Source: Ricinus communis
Taxonomy: Eukaryota; Streptophyta; Magnoliopsida; Malpighiales; Euphorbiaceae
Direction: 5' to 3'
DNA: 64,000 nt
Assembly: GCF_019578655.1 (NCBI RefSeq)
Contig: NC_063259.1
Location: 3,708,001-3,772,000 of the forward strand
The position numbers and the translations under genes are program-made. The notes below the pieces were generated by a model. It was not told the DNA's origin and did not search any database. It worked only from the letters and a program-made list of their open reading frames with translations. Shown here piece after piece: positions 11,859-23,324 of this stretch (within the stretch, counting starts at the first letter, position 1; the number at the start of each line of letters is the position of its first letter).

Positions 11859-13332
11859 TGATGGGTGCTACTTGTGTTAGCTACAATCTAAGGCAGTGTA
11901 CCTATCGATGCAGTCTAGCACTAATGGCGAGTATCAAGGTCGTATTCCTCGGGAAAGCGAAAGCCCAGAGTTACTCCTTTGTTCTTTGTTATATTAACCT
12001 AAAATGGATGATGAATAAATTCTAAACTAACTATTAACTACAAGCTAAGTCCTAAGGGAGATGCAGGAGTAATTGATAAGTGAAATAATCAAGACAAGAA
12101 GACAAACCCAAAGGGAATCTAAACTACTTGGCAATCAAACAAAAGATAAAGGATCGGTGAGTCTAATTATGCTACCCATGGACGAATTCTTAACCGAATT
12201 CGGTTTCTCTCTCTCGATAACCGAATTCCTAAACCTAATAACCTAAAGTTGGAATCTCTTCCTAACGATTGATTCTTAAATTAGCATTAAGCTTTAATCC
12301 GCCTCTATTAAGCTTTGTTAATTCTTAATCCGGCTAGTTAATTATCCTTATCTCTAAGTGATTATTAACCAGTTCTTGCTATTCAAAATTCCAATTGCCA
12401 AACGGATTTCTCAATCTCATAAAGCAATCTAAACATCACAATTCACAACGTCTCATGAATAATGCATAATCTTATTAATACTGAAAACAAGAAGAATACA
12501 AAACCAACTCAAATAATCCAACAATATAATATCAAGCCAACATAGTAAAGAAATCCCAATGGATTTAATCAACATAGCTAATCATGTTCATTCTCAAAAT
12601 ATACAAGAATTCAATTACAACAATAAGCAAAGGTAGAGAAAACCCGATTACACCCTTGGATGAGAGTAAACAGCCCCAAATCCTTTTGCTCCAATTGAAT
12701 CGATTCTTGTTCCTCTTGCTCGATTTGAAAATCAATCAACGAACCTTGCCTAATCTTCGATCCTTCAAGGAAATCTGATTTAAACCTTGATCCAAGTCTC
12801 CTTTTCCCTTGGTCTCAGCTCAGAAAACCCTTAGGGAGAGAAAAATTAGGGTTTTGGGACGTTCTAACCCTAGCCTCTATTTTTTCTCTTCTTTTCGTTC
12901 TTTTAATTAATACCCCTGTCGCCTCCAACACGACCGTGTTCCTGGCCATGTTCTCAACATGGGATGGTGTTCCTGGCCGTGTTACTCTCTGTGGCCGTGC
13001 TCCCTAAAATCTACTTCTTCTTTGATGTCCAACACGGCCGTGTTTGTCCCCGTGTTGGTAACACGGCCCATGTTTGTGACCGTGTTGAGAACACGGCTAG
13101 TGTTGAGATCAACACGGCCATGTTCAGCTTCCTCATGCTCGTACTTAGCTCGTTTCGGCAGCTTTGACGTCCAATTATGCTCCAATTCTTTCCTTTTTCA
13201 TCCTTTGACCTCTTTTGGACCTAATGCACACAAACATATGTATAAGGTGAGTGTTGAGACCAATTCACATCCAAATGTCCATAAAATCAATCTTAAAAAC
13301 CCCATTTAGATGTGTGTATTTTACGCACATCA
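11859..13332 (-). mobile_element. Solo LTR of an Athila/Tat-like family, GTTAT target duplication
   Basis: A 1,474-bp sequence with TGATG at one end and CATCA at the other. It is flanked by GTTAT at 11854-11858 and GTTAT at 13333-13337, and the satellite resumes in phase. The low-coordinate end (CTAAGGCAGTGTACCTATCGATGC and following) is shared with 14191, 19215 and, in reverse orientation, 52999. Orientation on the minus strand is inferred from the homologous LTR at 19215, which has a TATA-like AATATATAAGG on that strand, and from the internal element at 14191. Positions 12905-13135 carry many copies of the palindromic motif ACACGGCCGTGT. No coding region. Confidence 0.88.
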
Positions 13333-14190
13333 GTTATTTTCTCATATTCATTAACATACCCCTTTACGGGGTTGCTTTCTTATAATTACAAATATACCCC
13401 TTACGGGATTGTTTTTTCATATTCATAAATATACTTTTTATAAGGGGTTGTTTTCACAAATTCACAAATATACCCCTTTTTACAGGGGTTGTTTTCTCAT
13501 ACTCACAAATATACCCCTCTTACGGTGTTTATTTCTCATATTCATAAATATAACCCTTTTACGGATTTGTTTACTCGTACTCACAAATATAGCCCACTTA
13601 CGGGGTTATTTTCTTATATTGACAAATATACCCCTTTTACAGGGTTATTTTCTTATACTCACAAATATACTCCTCTTATAGTGTCGTTCTCTAATATTTA
13701 CAAATATACCCTTTTTACGGGGTTGTTTTCTCATACTCACAATTATACCCCTCTTATGGGATTGTTATCTCACACTCATAAGTATACCCTTTTATGAGGT
13801 TGTTTTCTCATACTCACAAATATGCCCCTGTTATGGTGTTATTTTATAATATTTACAAATATACACGCTTACGGGATTATTTTCTCATACTAAAAAATGT
13901 AACCCATATACGAGGTTGTTTTCTCAGAGTCAGAAATATACCCCTCTTACGAGGTTGCTTTCTCACATTCATAAATATACCCCCTCTACGGGGTTTCTTT
14001 CTCATACTCACAAATATAGCCCTTTTACTGTGATGTTTTCTCATACTCATAAATATACCACGTTTATGAGGTTGTTTTCTCATAGTCATAAATATACACC
14101 TGTTATGATTTTTTTCCTAATATTTACAAATATACCACTTTCATGGCGTAGTTTTCTCATATTCATAAATATACCCCTTTTACGATATTG
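13333..14190. repeat. 39-bp minisatellite array, block D
   Basis: The array continues until TACGATATTG, where the minus-strand Athila/Tat remnant begins with TGATGCGCAT. Confidence 0.93.
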
Positions 14191-15787
14191 TGATGCGCAT
14201 ATGGTTATGCAACTACAACTAAGGCAGTAAACCTGTCGATGTAGCTTAGCACAATGACAAGTATTAAAAATATCATATCCCTCGGGAAAGTGAAATCCTA
14301 GAGTTACTACTTCATTCCTTGTTATTTAGCCTAAAATTAATAACGGATGTTTGTAGATTTACTAAAAACTAAATTCTAAGTGTAATGCGAGAATGAATGA
14401 GCAAAGAGAATAATCAAGATAAGAAAGCAAACCCAAAGAGGACCTAGACTAGTTGGCTATCAAACAAAAGATAATAGATTGTTGAGTCTGATTATACTAC
14501 TCGTGGACGGATGCTAAATTGAATTCGGTTTATCTCTTGAGACAACTGAATTCCTAAACCTAATAACCTAAAGTTGGAATGAAAGGGTCTTTACCAGGGT
14601 TATAATGGGGCTAAGGTAAAGGTATGGAGATTTGGGAAAGAAGTGTGAAAATGCTGAAATTTCTTGCAATAAACAACAATGTATGCTCAAAGAATTAAAT
14701 GCCAAAAAATATTCACTAAAATCCTCAATTTGTAGAATAGCACTCGAAAATACTACCAATCCAATAAAGAGATAAAGAATAAGGAATTTTGTTGTTGTTT
14801 TTTTTTCTTTTTTCTTTTTTTTTTATAACAAAAATTGTACTAATAGTTTATAAGAGAACTGCTGCATATAACTGAATAGAGTAAAGAGAAAAAAAAAAGT
14901 TTGGATTGAAGGGAGCATCTAAAATATCAAAAGGATTTAGTGAATTCACCAACATAGCAAATGACATTTTAATCCCAAACAAGAGAAAGCAAATCACAAG
15001 TCCAGCATAAAGGTAAAAGAAAGATAAAATGACAAGACTAAGATGTAAAGTGTGAAATGGTGTAAAATGAAGAAAAGGGTAAAGACTCAACCATGGCTAA
15101 CTAATGGAAACACAAAGGGTAGGCTTTTGGCCAAGTGTGGTGAATCCTAAGTTGCCCAAATCATCTCATCATATTCACAAATTCATGTAACCTTAACAAG
15201 CATTACAGAGCTAGTTCTAAAAGCAAAGCCAAGTACAATGCACAGTCAAACAAGAAATATGAAGAGCATATGTATAATGAATGCTCAAAATCTCACCTTT
15301 GAAGTATGGTATTAATTACAATTGGTTCTCAACATCATTAATTGAATCATCACTTAAGAAACACATGCATTTAATATAATCAACCTTCTAAGTTAAAATT
15401 TGACAACTCGAGAAATAATTAACACTGGTTTAACCTGGCAGAGTTGATGTATTAAACACCATCAAATTTTTTCCAAGGACAATGAACAATAAAGAAAAGT
15501 AACTGAAGTTCTATAAATCAAATTATCAATCAACTCAAGAATAACATTCTTAAGTAAATAAAGACATAGTATCCTAACATCCTAACATTATACATAATCA
15601 GTGATAGCAATTTCAGATACAACTAACAGAACATCACAACATAGAAAAACAAACATACGGTTTACCCACCCCACACTTGAACAACACACTGTCCTCAGTA
15701 TAAAACGTAGTGGGTACCCTACATGGGGAGTATAGATAAGGAAAGCAAAATCAAATAACTAAGTACATAACATGTTTGAAAAATAAA

Positions 15788-17258
15788 CTAAAGAAAAATA
15801 GAAAATGAAATAAAATCTAATGAAGACTGCCTGATCATTCGCCGCGGCTGTGGAGTGAAAATTGACACATTCTCAATAGGGGTTGTGCTAATAGGTGGTG
15901 GGGGGTCCTGAGTGGAAGGTGAGGCTGGTGGGGGCACAGGTGCATCCTCGGCAGGAGTTGTGCTTGTAGAAGGTGGAGGGTCCTGAGTGGAGGCTGGGTC
16001 GCATATGGGAAGCAATCGCTGAGGTCCAACTCAATATCACCCAGGTTATCAAAGAATCACTACACTCCACCATCCCTGCCAGAATCAGCTATCTGTTGGA
16101 GTTGAGCTGCCATCTGAGCTGACTGTGTAACCTATCTCTCGAGGCCCTCGAAGAGTTGCTGCAGTAGGTCATTAAAGCTCTGGAGCTGTGCTCTGGTCTC
16201 CTCCTGAAACTGTCTGAACTCAGTGAAGTGCTCCTACTGAAGGTCTAAAAGCCTGTTTAAGCGATCTACAAGAGCAGCTATCTGAGCACTGGAGGTGCTG
16301 GCAGTGTATGAAGATGAAGCAACAGGAGAGGGGGCGAAAGCATATGCCGGGTCAAGTATATCTCGAGGTCGTAGCTCTAGTACGTCCACAACTGGGTCTT
16401 GTGGTTATCTAGCCCAGGTCTCCCTAACCTCTCATAGGATCTGGCTGACTAATCTATATTCAACTCCGAGGGGTCCCCGGAAGCTGTCACCATCCGCATG
16501 TTAACCATCTGGCGGACTCCTGCTGGTAACATATCCTCTATCTGAGTCAGATCACTCAAATAATCATCTAGTACATCCAACCTCCTAGCCAAATGCGTGA
16601 TGTAGGGGCTTAAACAAAGATGAATCTTCTTGGACTCCCTCATGAAGGTCCTGATCTGATTTGCTAGGAGGTAGCCCATATCTAGCCTATATCTAGCTTC
16701 CTCCGCTTGATTAATGCGCAAAGGATGAAGACGTCAGTCCGTCATTACCCCAAAGCTCTCCTCTCTGCCTGTAATGGTGCAGACTAGAAGTGTATACAGA
16801 TATCGGAGCTAGGCTGGAAGGCTGGACGCCTTCGAGTGGCTCGGGTAGTAATGCTTTGGTCTAGTCCCAATCTCATCCCACATCCTCTCATAAGGGATAA
16901 TGTGAGTATATAAGCACCCCTGGTAGGCCTCTCCAGTGATCTCCTGCTGAGTCCATAGCACCAGGTGGATCCCAGACTGAGGTACTCCCATCGAGAACTG
17001 TCTGCTCCCTAGCCTGAAAGAAATGGCATCGGGCTGATGCCAATTAGTGATCTACTACTATAGAATGAAGGTGCTGAAGAACTCTACAGTGAGCTCCCGG
17101 TAGGTGGGCTCGATGATGTCGAAAAATCGAGCATATGGTAGGGTCTCAAAGAGCTCTCTGACCTCCAGGGCTAGTCCGAACCCTCTCTAGCGCGGTGAAG
17201 TCAATACACCATCCAGTCCCGACTTGCTTCCATTAAAGGGCTTGGAAGCGCCGCTCAT
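15788..17258 (-). pseudogene. Broken post-pol ORF of an Athila/Tat-like element
   Basis: On the minus strand an ATG at 17256-17258 opens a protein-like reading that can be followed in pieces to 15788. Recognisable blocks are an N-terminal portion with RELFETLPYARFFDIIEP, a middle part with MGVPQSGIHLVLW and YERMWDEIGTRP (about 16809-16991), a helical segment with LAARRL-like leucines (16449-16721), and a proline/threonine-rich tail (15788-16015). Three consecutive TAG codons near 17056-17064 and further stops and frameshifts break it. Position and style fit the extra ORF that many Athila/Tat elements carry downstream of pol, sometimes called env-like or 'putative plant transposon protein'. 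Its function is unknown and I do not assign one. Confidence 0.6.
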
Positions 17259-17639
17259 GGTCTGTGGACTAAAATGTAAGCAATCGGTGTCGCGCGGGGG
17301 CTAGTAGTGGCAAGGGTCTCGAGGTCCTGTGGTGGGCGTCTTTGTGCGGTGGTCTTGGACCTGGCTGTGAAGAAAAGGCATCTACATCTATGCAACGTCT
17401 CTTGTAGTGTGCACATGCGTGGAGGCTACTGTCAGTGCGTTCTTATATTGTGCACCGAAAGGTATTAGTCAATAATGTATACGTGAAAACAACGCATACG
17501 TAGCAGATAAATAATTCAAGCAGCATAATTATTTAGCAGAAATTTTGATAGCGTAATGACTGAACAAGCAAAATTGCATAATAAGAATTAAATAACTAAA
17601 CTATACCTCAACCAACACAGAAATTTAAACTTAAAAATT

Positions 17640-17800
17640 TAAAAATAAACTAAAAATAAAATGAAATAAATAAAATAAAATAAAATAAAATAAATAAGAT
17701 AAAAAAATAATATAAAATAATAAATATAAAAAATAATATTAAATAAGTAAGCATAAAAAAATTATAAAAAAATAAAATAAAAATAAAAACTAACTATTAA
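17640..17800. repeat. AT-rich simple repeat (AAATA-type)
   Basis: A low-complexity run dominated by AAATAAAATAAAAT-like words. It lies in the non-coding part of the Athila/Tat remnant. Confidence 0.85.
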
Positions 17801-18010
17801 TAACGAAAAGAGATTAGGAAATAAAGAAGAAAATTTACTCGGTTGATGGCAAAACACGAGAAAATTGCACAAAAATTGAAAATTTGTAGACAATACCCGA
17901 GAGAATAGCAGAGTCAGAAGGATTTTTGCTCTGAAAGGGTCGTGATACACCAAACGCCCGTGTTCTTCTCTCCTTTTATAGCCCGTACTTTGCATTTTCT
18001 CATCATCCAT

Positions 18011-19214
18011 ATTATGTGTATTTACATTTAATCATTGGGCATATGATGGTATATTAATAATATTTTTATTTTATGAGAATAGATATCTATTTTATAAGTA
18101 GAGAATAAGAAGCATGATATTAAATTATTAATTTAGATAAGTTGATTAAGTACTTGGGTTATGTGTATTAAGCCTTAAGACTTAATTGAACCAATAATTG
18201 AAGGTTAAGTAAATAGATTGGACTTAAAAGATATAATTAAAAGTTAGTACCTATGTATGGTTAGTAAGAATTAACTTGGGATGATAAAACTAATTTTAGT
18301 AGGTGGTGTCATTGAGAGATGAATCTTGGAAATTGGAACCATGAGCAAGCTCATTTCACCTCTTCATTTCTCTAAAATTCGAACATGGCCAAAAACTCAA
18401 AATTTGGAACAAGAGAGAGGAGTGAAATACCTAGAAAAACTTAAAATTAAGATAGGGTTTTACCAACTATTGAAGGAGCCAAGCTAAAGCTAAAGGATTT
18501 GAGCATATTAGCAACCCAAAAGCTGAAATTAGTGAGTTGTTACTTGTGTATTATTAATTTGTCATTAGAGTTCTTGATTATAAAGTGGGAAAACTTCAAT
18601 TGATGCTTTCATTGATTAATTAAAGGTCCGATTATCATGAATTAGTAGAGTATTGAATGATTGCATAGAGATTAAGCTTGATTTAAGTTTAAGTATGTCA
18701 AGACAGAAAACTGTCAAAATTCCAGCAACCTTGATGTTCTGTATTTTGGGCATAACATGCGTTATATAAGTCCAAATTAAGCTTAATTGGTGTCTATGAA
18801 AATTTTGAAGAGTGCTCTATAACTTTGTAGTTTTGTGATTTTACTATTTTTCCCGTTTTGGTTGCTTAAATTGAGCAAACAGATTGCTGCTCGGGTACAA
18901 CTAGCTGTATGACCCTTGCTCAATAGTTTGGGAATAATTAAATCTATAGTAGTCAGAATTGAGTAATTCTTCTGGGAGATGAAACTAGACACATAAAAGT
19001 ATATGTATATTTAATACGAGAATTTTGTATCAAGCCAATTTTTTCAAGAAATAAATATACTTTGGTACTAAATTCTGCCCAGAAAACAGAGATGTTGGAG
19101 ATTAGTTTTATGCTATTTATTTGATGTTAATTTGAGTTCAATTGGTATATAGCTAGATGGAACATGTTTATATGATATTAAAATAGTAATTGAGAGTCTT
19201 AGAGGAAGAGTTAG
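18011..19214 (+). mobile_element. Chromovirus-like LTR-like sequence, segment 1
   Basis: A non-coding AT-rich sequence whose continuation reappears after each nested insertion (20697-21074, 24662-24683, 42531-43119). The last piece ends in GGGGGTGTGACA, typical of Tekay/Del-type chromovirus LTR ends; lineage is a weak call. Positions about 18850-19130 are closely related to 62781-63055. I could not identify a clean 5' terminus; TGTGTATTTAC near 18015 is a candidate but no target duplication supports it. No ORF worth reporting. Confidence 0.5.
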
Positions 19215-20696
19215 TAATGATTTCTATCTATGCAACTACAATCTAAGGCAGTGTACCTATCGATGCAATCTAGCACTAATGGCGAGTATCAAGGTCGTAT
19301 TCCTCAGGAAAGTGAAAGCCCAGAGTTACTCCTTTATTCTCTGTTATATTCGCCTAAAATGAATGATGAATAAATTATAAACTAACTAATAGCTACAAGC
19401 TAAGTTCTAAGGGAGATGCAGGAATAAATGGATAAATGAAATAACCAATACAAGAAAGCAAACCCAAAGGGAACCTAAACTAGTTGGCAATCAAACAAAA
19501 GATAAAGGATTGATGAGTCTAATTATGCTACCCGTGGACGAATTCTTAACTGAATTCGGTTTCTCTCTCTCGATAACCGAATTCCTAAACCTAATAACCT
19601 AAAGTTGGAATCTCTTCCTAACAATTGATTCTTAAATTAGCATTAAGCTTTAATCCGCCTCTATTAAGCTTTGTTAATTCTTAATCCGGCTAGTTAATTA
19701 TCCTTATCTCTAAGTGATTATTAACTAATTCTTGCTATTCAAAACTCTAATTGCCAAATGGACTTCTCAATCTCATAAAGCAATCTAAACACCACAATTC
19801 ACAACATCTCATGAATAATGCATTATCTTATTAATACTGAAGTAAGAAGAATACAAAACTAACTCAAACAATCCTATAATATAATATTAAGCCAATATAG
19901 TAAAGAAATCCCAATGGATTTAATCAATCTAGCTAAACATGTTCATGTTTAAAACTATCTAGGAAATCAATTACAATGAACGAATAATGAAAATGAAACA
20001 TGTACACCCTTTTCTCTCGAATTGGATGAACAACTCCAAATCTGGATCTGCACTACGATTAATCTCCCAAATTGCCTCTTGAATTACTCCATTATTGTTT
20101 TGCACTTGGAACCTTGCGATTCTGGGGTTCTTCCTCTCTACAACTCTCTCCCGAACTTAGCACTATGCAAAAATCGAGCCAGCCGCCAGGGCTCTCTCTC
20201 ACTCCTTGCTTTTTTTCCCACCCTAAAAAAAATAGTTTTCCTTATATATTTGTTTCAGCACGGCCGTGGTCAAGGCTATGCTGAAGCTTCGGATCTCACC
20301 ACTTAGGGTTTCTTCATGGCCGTGCCCCCGCTGGTGCTGAGCCACCATGGGCTGTGCTGGAGGCCGTGGTGGTTATGGAAACCGTGCCTAAAACACCAAT
20401 TTCAAGGATCAAAAGCCAATGGTTGGTCAGAGCCAGAGTCCAAGCCATGCTGATCAGCAAGGCCTAGAGCTAGGCCGTGCTCAATGTATGCACTGCGAGC
20501 TCTTGTCCGATGATGAATTCCCTTCTGTTTTCGCATGTATTGATCTATAATTGCTCAAATACTGATGATGGTCCTATAAATTCTCCTGAAATGCAAAAGA
20601 ACACAAAACACGAGTGATCTTGGAATAAAAGCATAATAATTGCTAAGAAAATACGCAATAATATGCAAGCAAATATATGTAAAACTATGCATATCA
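19215..20696 (-). mobile_element. Solo LTR of the Athila/Tat-like family, GTTAG target duplication
   Basis: A 1,482-bp element flanked by GTTAG at 19210-19214 and GTTAG at 20697-20701. It is homologous over most of its length to 11859-13332 (shared stretches around GGCGAGTATCAAGGTCGTAT and GGTTTCTCTCTCTCGATAA). The low-coordinate end reads TAATG instead of TGATG, a point change in the terminal dinucleotide. The minus strand has AATATATAAGG near 20240-20250, a likely TATA box. GCACGGCCGTGG-type palindromic motifs lie around 20260-20370. It is inserted in the chromovirus-like sequence, so it is younger than that sequence. Confidence 0.86.
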
Positions 20697-21074
20697 GTTA
20701 GACCTATGAATTAGAGAGGGGATGATCTTGTAATGCATTAGAACTAGCATTTACATGAATATTTGGAATATGCATATGAAATGTGAATTAATGAATGTGT
20801 TAACAGGAACTCAAAGGCCTGGAAAGGAAGTTGTGGAGAAAGGAGGTTCCTCTATGTTGAAGGAATAAGTGTATTTTGAGTAAGTAAATAGTTAATATTT
20901 ACTATATTCATGTATTTAATCAAATGTTCCGCGAATGGTTGTGTTTGCTTAATATTGTGTTATGTTTGAATGAATGAGATGAAAATGATTGATGTTGAGT
21001 GGAACAATTGTTATTGCTTGAATATGATATAAGTGAAATGATTGAATTGTGATGTTAAGTGCGTATGCGCATGT
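20697..21074 (+). mobile_element. Chromovirus-like LTR-like sequence, segment 2
   Basis: The continuation of segment 1 after the solo LTR, ending at GCGCATGT where the 21075 LTR begins. Non-coding, AT-rich; I see no genes. Confidence 0.5.
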
Positions 21075-21571
21075 TGTCATAGCCTGTAGATTTCCCATTC
21101 TCACATGAAGGTTCAGAAGCCCAAGAAGCCTCCAGAGTTCACTAGAAAGCAAGGGAGGATTCTAGAACATTCTAGAATCATCTGGAAGCATTTGGAACAT
21201 TCTAGAATAATCTAGAAGCTTGTATAATGTGTAGATAAGTATGGAAGTGTGTAGAACATTCTAAATACTTAATCTTAGCCATTAGATCAAATGTATCCTT
21301 ACCGTCCATTGAGGAAGTGGAGGCCTATATATAGCTTAGAGATTTCAATTGTAATCATCAAGCTTAAACCAGCAAAAGATCAAGTAGAAATCAAGCAATT
21401 TCTCTCTTTAAAAGCTCTCTAAGCATTCTTAAGCTCTCCTTTGTTCTTCTTGCCATCCTAGCTAGCATTTTGCCTAGCATTCGAAGAGTAAGGCTGACTA
21501 GCTTACTTGTCTAAAGGGAGAAAGTAGCTAGTACCGCACGGTTCGTTGGTAGAAAGACCAAGCCCGTGACA
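21075..21571 (+). repeat. 5' LTR of the deleted Ty3/gypsy element
   Basis: Starts TGTCATAGCC and ends CCCGTGACA, so the terminal TGTCA/TGACA inverted repeat is intact. It contains TATATATAG near 21327 (TATA box) and several TCTAGAACATTCTAGAA heat-shock-element-like inverted GAA/TTC blocks at 21155-21220. The 3' LTR at 24155-24661 matches it closely with scattered substitutions. Confidence 0.92.
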
Positions 21572-21573
21572 GT

Positions 21574-21585
21574 TGGTATCAGAGC
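21574..21585 (+). other. Primer-binding site (initiator Met tRNA)
   Basis: TGGTATCAGAGC lies two bases after the 5' LTR end and is complementary to the 3' end of plant initiator methionine tRNA. This is standard for Ty3/gypsy priming. Confidence 0.88.
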
Positions 21586-21647
21586 AAGTTTAGCACGATC
21601 CTTGAAATGGTAAAGACATCGGGAGCAAGTTTAGCACGATCCTTGAA

Positions 21648-22850
21648 ATGGCAAAGACATCGGGAGCAAGTGAGGCTACCAAAGTTACCGAGGAGGTAAG
21701 GCAACCCTACAGTGAGGTTGTGAAGGACCAACCGGAAGCGTCCAAGCCACCGAAGAAGGAAAGAGGAAGGTCAAGGGACGTTGTGTCTGACATGGATGCC
21801 AGGCTGGCCAAGATAGAGCTAACTATGGCAGAGGAATAAGATACGTGCGGGGATTTAGAGCAACGCATCGAGGAGCTCAAGAATGGGAGAGAAGAGCTGC
21901 AAGAAGGGATGCAAGCTGCCTTCAACGAGGGGATTTCCAAGTGTCAAGAACAAGCCAAGACCATGGAGAAAACTCTCCTTGCCGAGGTTGTGACGTTAAG
22001 GGAAATGCTCGATGGGATGGTTGCTAGGTTGTTGGCAACCGAGGAAGAGCTTATCCTCTGCAAGAAGGCAGCTATCCATGGTGGGGGAAGCGTGCCCATG
22101 GTAGTCTCTACTCCATCGAAGATAGATGTTCCGAAGCCTAAAGCTTATAAAGGCTCAAGAAACGCGAAGGAAATTGATAACTTCCTATGGAGCTCGGAGC
22201 GGTACTTCAAGGCGCTTGGCTTAGTAGAAGAAGCCAAGAAGGTTGACACTGCCGCACTCTTCTTTGAAGATACCGCAATGCTGTGGTAGATAAGGAGGAG
22301 TGGCGACATTGAAAAATGGACATGCACCATCAACTCGTGGGGAGAATTCAAGGAAGATCTGAAGAAACAGTTCTACCCCGAGAATGCTATTAGAGATGCA
22401 AGGGCCAAGTTGCAGCGACTCTCACATACGGGAAGCATCAAGGAGTATGTTAAAGAATTCACCGACACACTCCTTGAGATTCCCAACTATACTAATGAAG
22501 AAGCCTTGTTTGCATTCACCGATGGGTTGTAGTTTTGGGCAAGGTTGGAGTTGGAGCGTCGTGGTGTCTAAGATCTCAACACTACTATTGCCGTGGCCGA
22601 ATCCTTGATAGAGATCAGGAGGCAAGACAAGCACAAGCCCGACCAAGATAGGAACAACAACGGAAAGAGTGGGTGAGATCGCCACCACAAAAAGAAAGGC
22701 TCCTACAGGTTTGACAAGCCTAGAGAGAGAGGCAACCATGGCAACAAGGATGACAAAGGTGGAAATAAGCCACGTATCAAGTGTTTCTTCTGTGATGGAC
22801 CGCATAAGGCGAGAGAATGCCCTATGAAGAGCAAGCTCTCTACGTTGATC
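21648..22850 (+). pseudogene. gag pseudogene of the Ty3/gypsy element
   Basis: The reading starts MAKTSGASEATKV at 21648 and can be followed, with stops at about 21837, 22287, 22531, 22570 and 22674, into a retrotransposon capsid-like region (about 22130-22620: KPKAYKGSRNAKEIDNFLW, then WGEFKEDLKKQFYPENA and YVKEFTDTLLEIPNYTNEEA). A CCHC zinc knuckle C-x2-C-x4-H-x4-C follows at 22782-22820. The N-terminal third is rich in charged residues and probably coiled coil. Gag would package the RNA in a virus-like particle. At least five in-frame stops make it inactive. Confidence 0.85.
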
Positions 22851-23324
22851 GAAGAAAAGGAAGAACACCGACGAGAGCAAGAGGCATCCAAGATAGGATC
22901 GCTACAACTCCTCAGTGCCATCCAAACCAAATTCGAGATGCTTAAGTCCGAAAAGAAGGGTCGATTGTTCATCGAGGTGAAGGTTGGAGGCCACACGGTA
23001 GAAGCATTGTTGGATACTAGGGCTAACAACAACTTCCTCGAGGTAAAAGAGGCAGAAAGACTTGGCATCAAGTATGCGAAGGAGCAAGGGTAGCTCAAGA
23101 TTGTCAATTCAGCACCGAGTGCGACATGTGGATTTGCACGAGACGTCAAAGTAAGTCTCAGTGAGTGGTCTGGCCTCTTGGATTTTTCCATTATTACAAT
23201 GCATGATTATGAAATGGTGCTTGGCATAGAGTTCTTGGACAAAATGAATGCATTCCCACTTCCATTTGCCAACACCATGTGTATCTTGGAGCAAGAAAAT
23301 ACTTGCATGGTACCGTTAAAATGA
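22851..23324 (+). pseudogene. Retropepsin-like protease pseudogene
   Basis: After the zinc knuckle the frame continues through KGRLFIEVKVGGHTVEALL and then DTRA at 23013-23024, where retropepsins have DTGA/DSGA. The glycine next to the catalytic aspartate is therefore changed to arginine. It is followed by NNNFLEVKEAERLGI, a stop near 23092, and then a C-terminal VLGIEFLDKMNAFPLP block typical of the protease end in plant Ty3/gypsy elements. Broken and probably catalytically dead even without the stop. Confidence 0.8.

Larger units (their letters stand above)
14191..18010 (-). mobile_element. Athila/Tat-like retrotransposon remnant, 3' part
   Basis: Positions 14191-14577 match the end of the ~1.47-kb solo LTR family. 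At about 14578 the LTR homology stops abruptly and internal sequence begins, so most of the 3' LTR and the junction have been deleted. Around 15665-15700 the minus strand carries the GTTCAAGTGTGGGGTGGG-type motif that I associate with the region after pol in Athila/Tat elements. A broken ORF lies at 15788-17258, and a TATA-like TATAAAAGGA is on the minus strand at 17971-17980. The matching pol and gag of such an element are at 43120-47121, beyond the nested insertions, so the two pieces are probably one element. The boundary near 18010 is approximate. Confidence 0.7.

Noticed and set aside
12584..13309. Small ORFs in the solo LTR at 11859-13332
   Set aside because: Overlapping frames on both strands through the palindromic GC motif region; no domain, no conservation in the other two LTRs.
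1..14190. A CRISPR array (regular short repeats)
   Set aside because: The repeats are contiguous 39-bp monomers without unique spacers, in a plant nuclear context.
15788..16015. A proline-rich host protein
   Set aside because: It is the low-complexity tail of the broken Athila/Tat post-pol ORF.
18011..18030. A precise 5' end and target duplication for the chromovirus-like LTR
   Set aside because: Candidate TG starts near 18015 and the end at 43119 do not have matching 5-bp flanks, so the boundary stays approximate.
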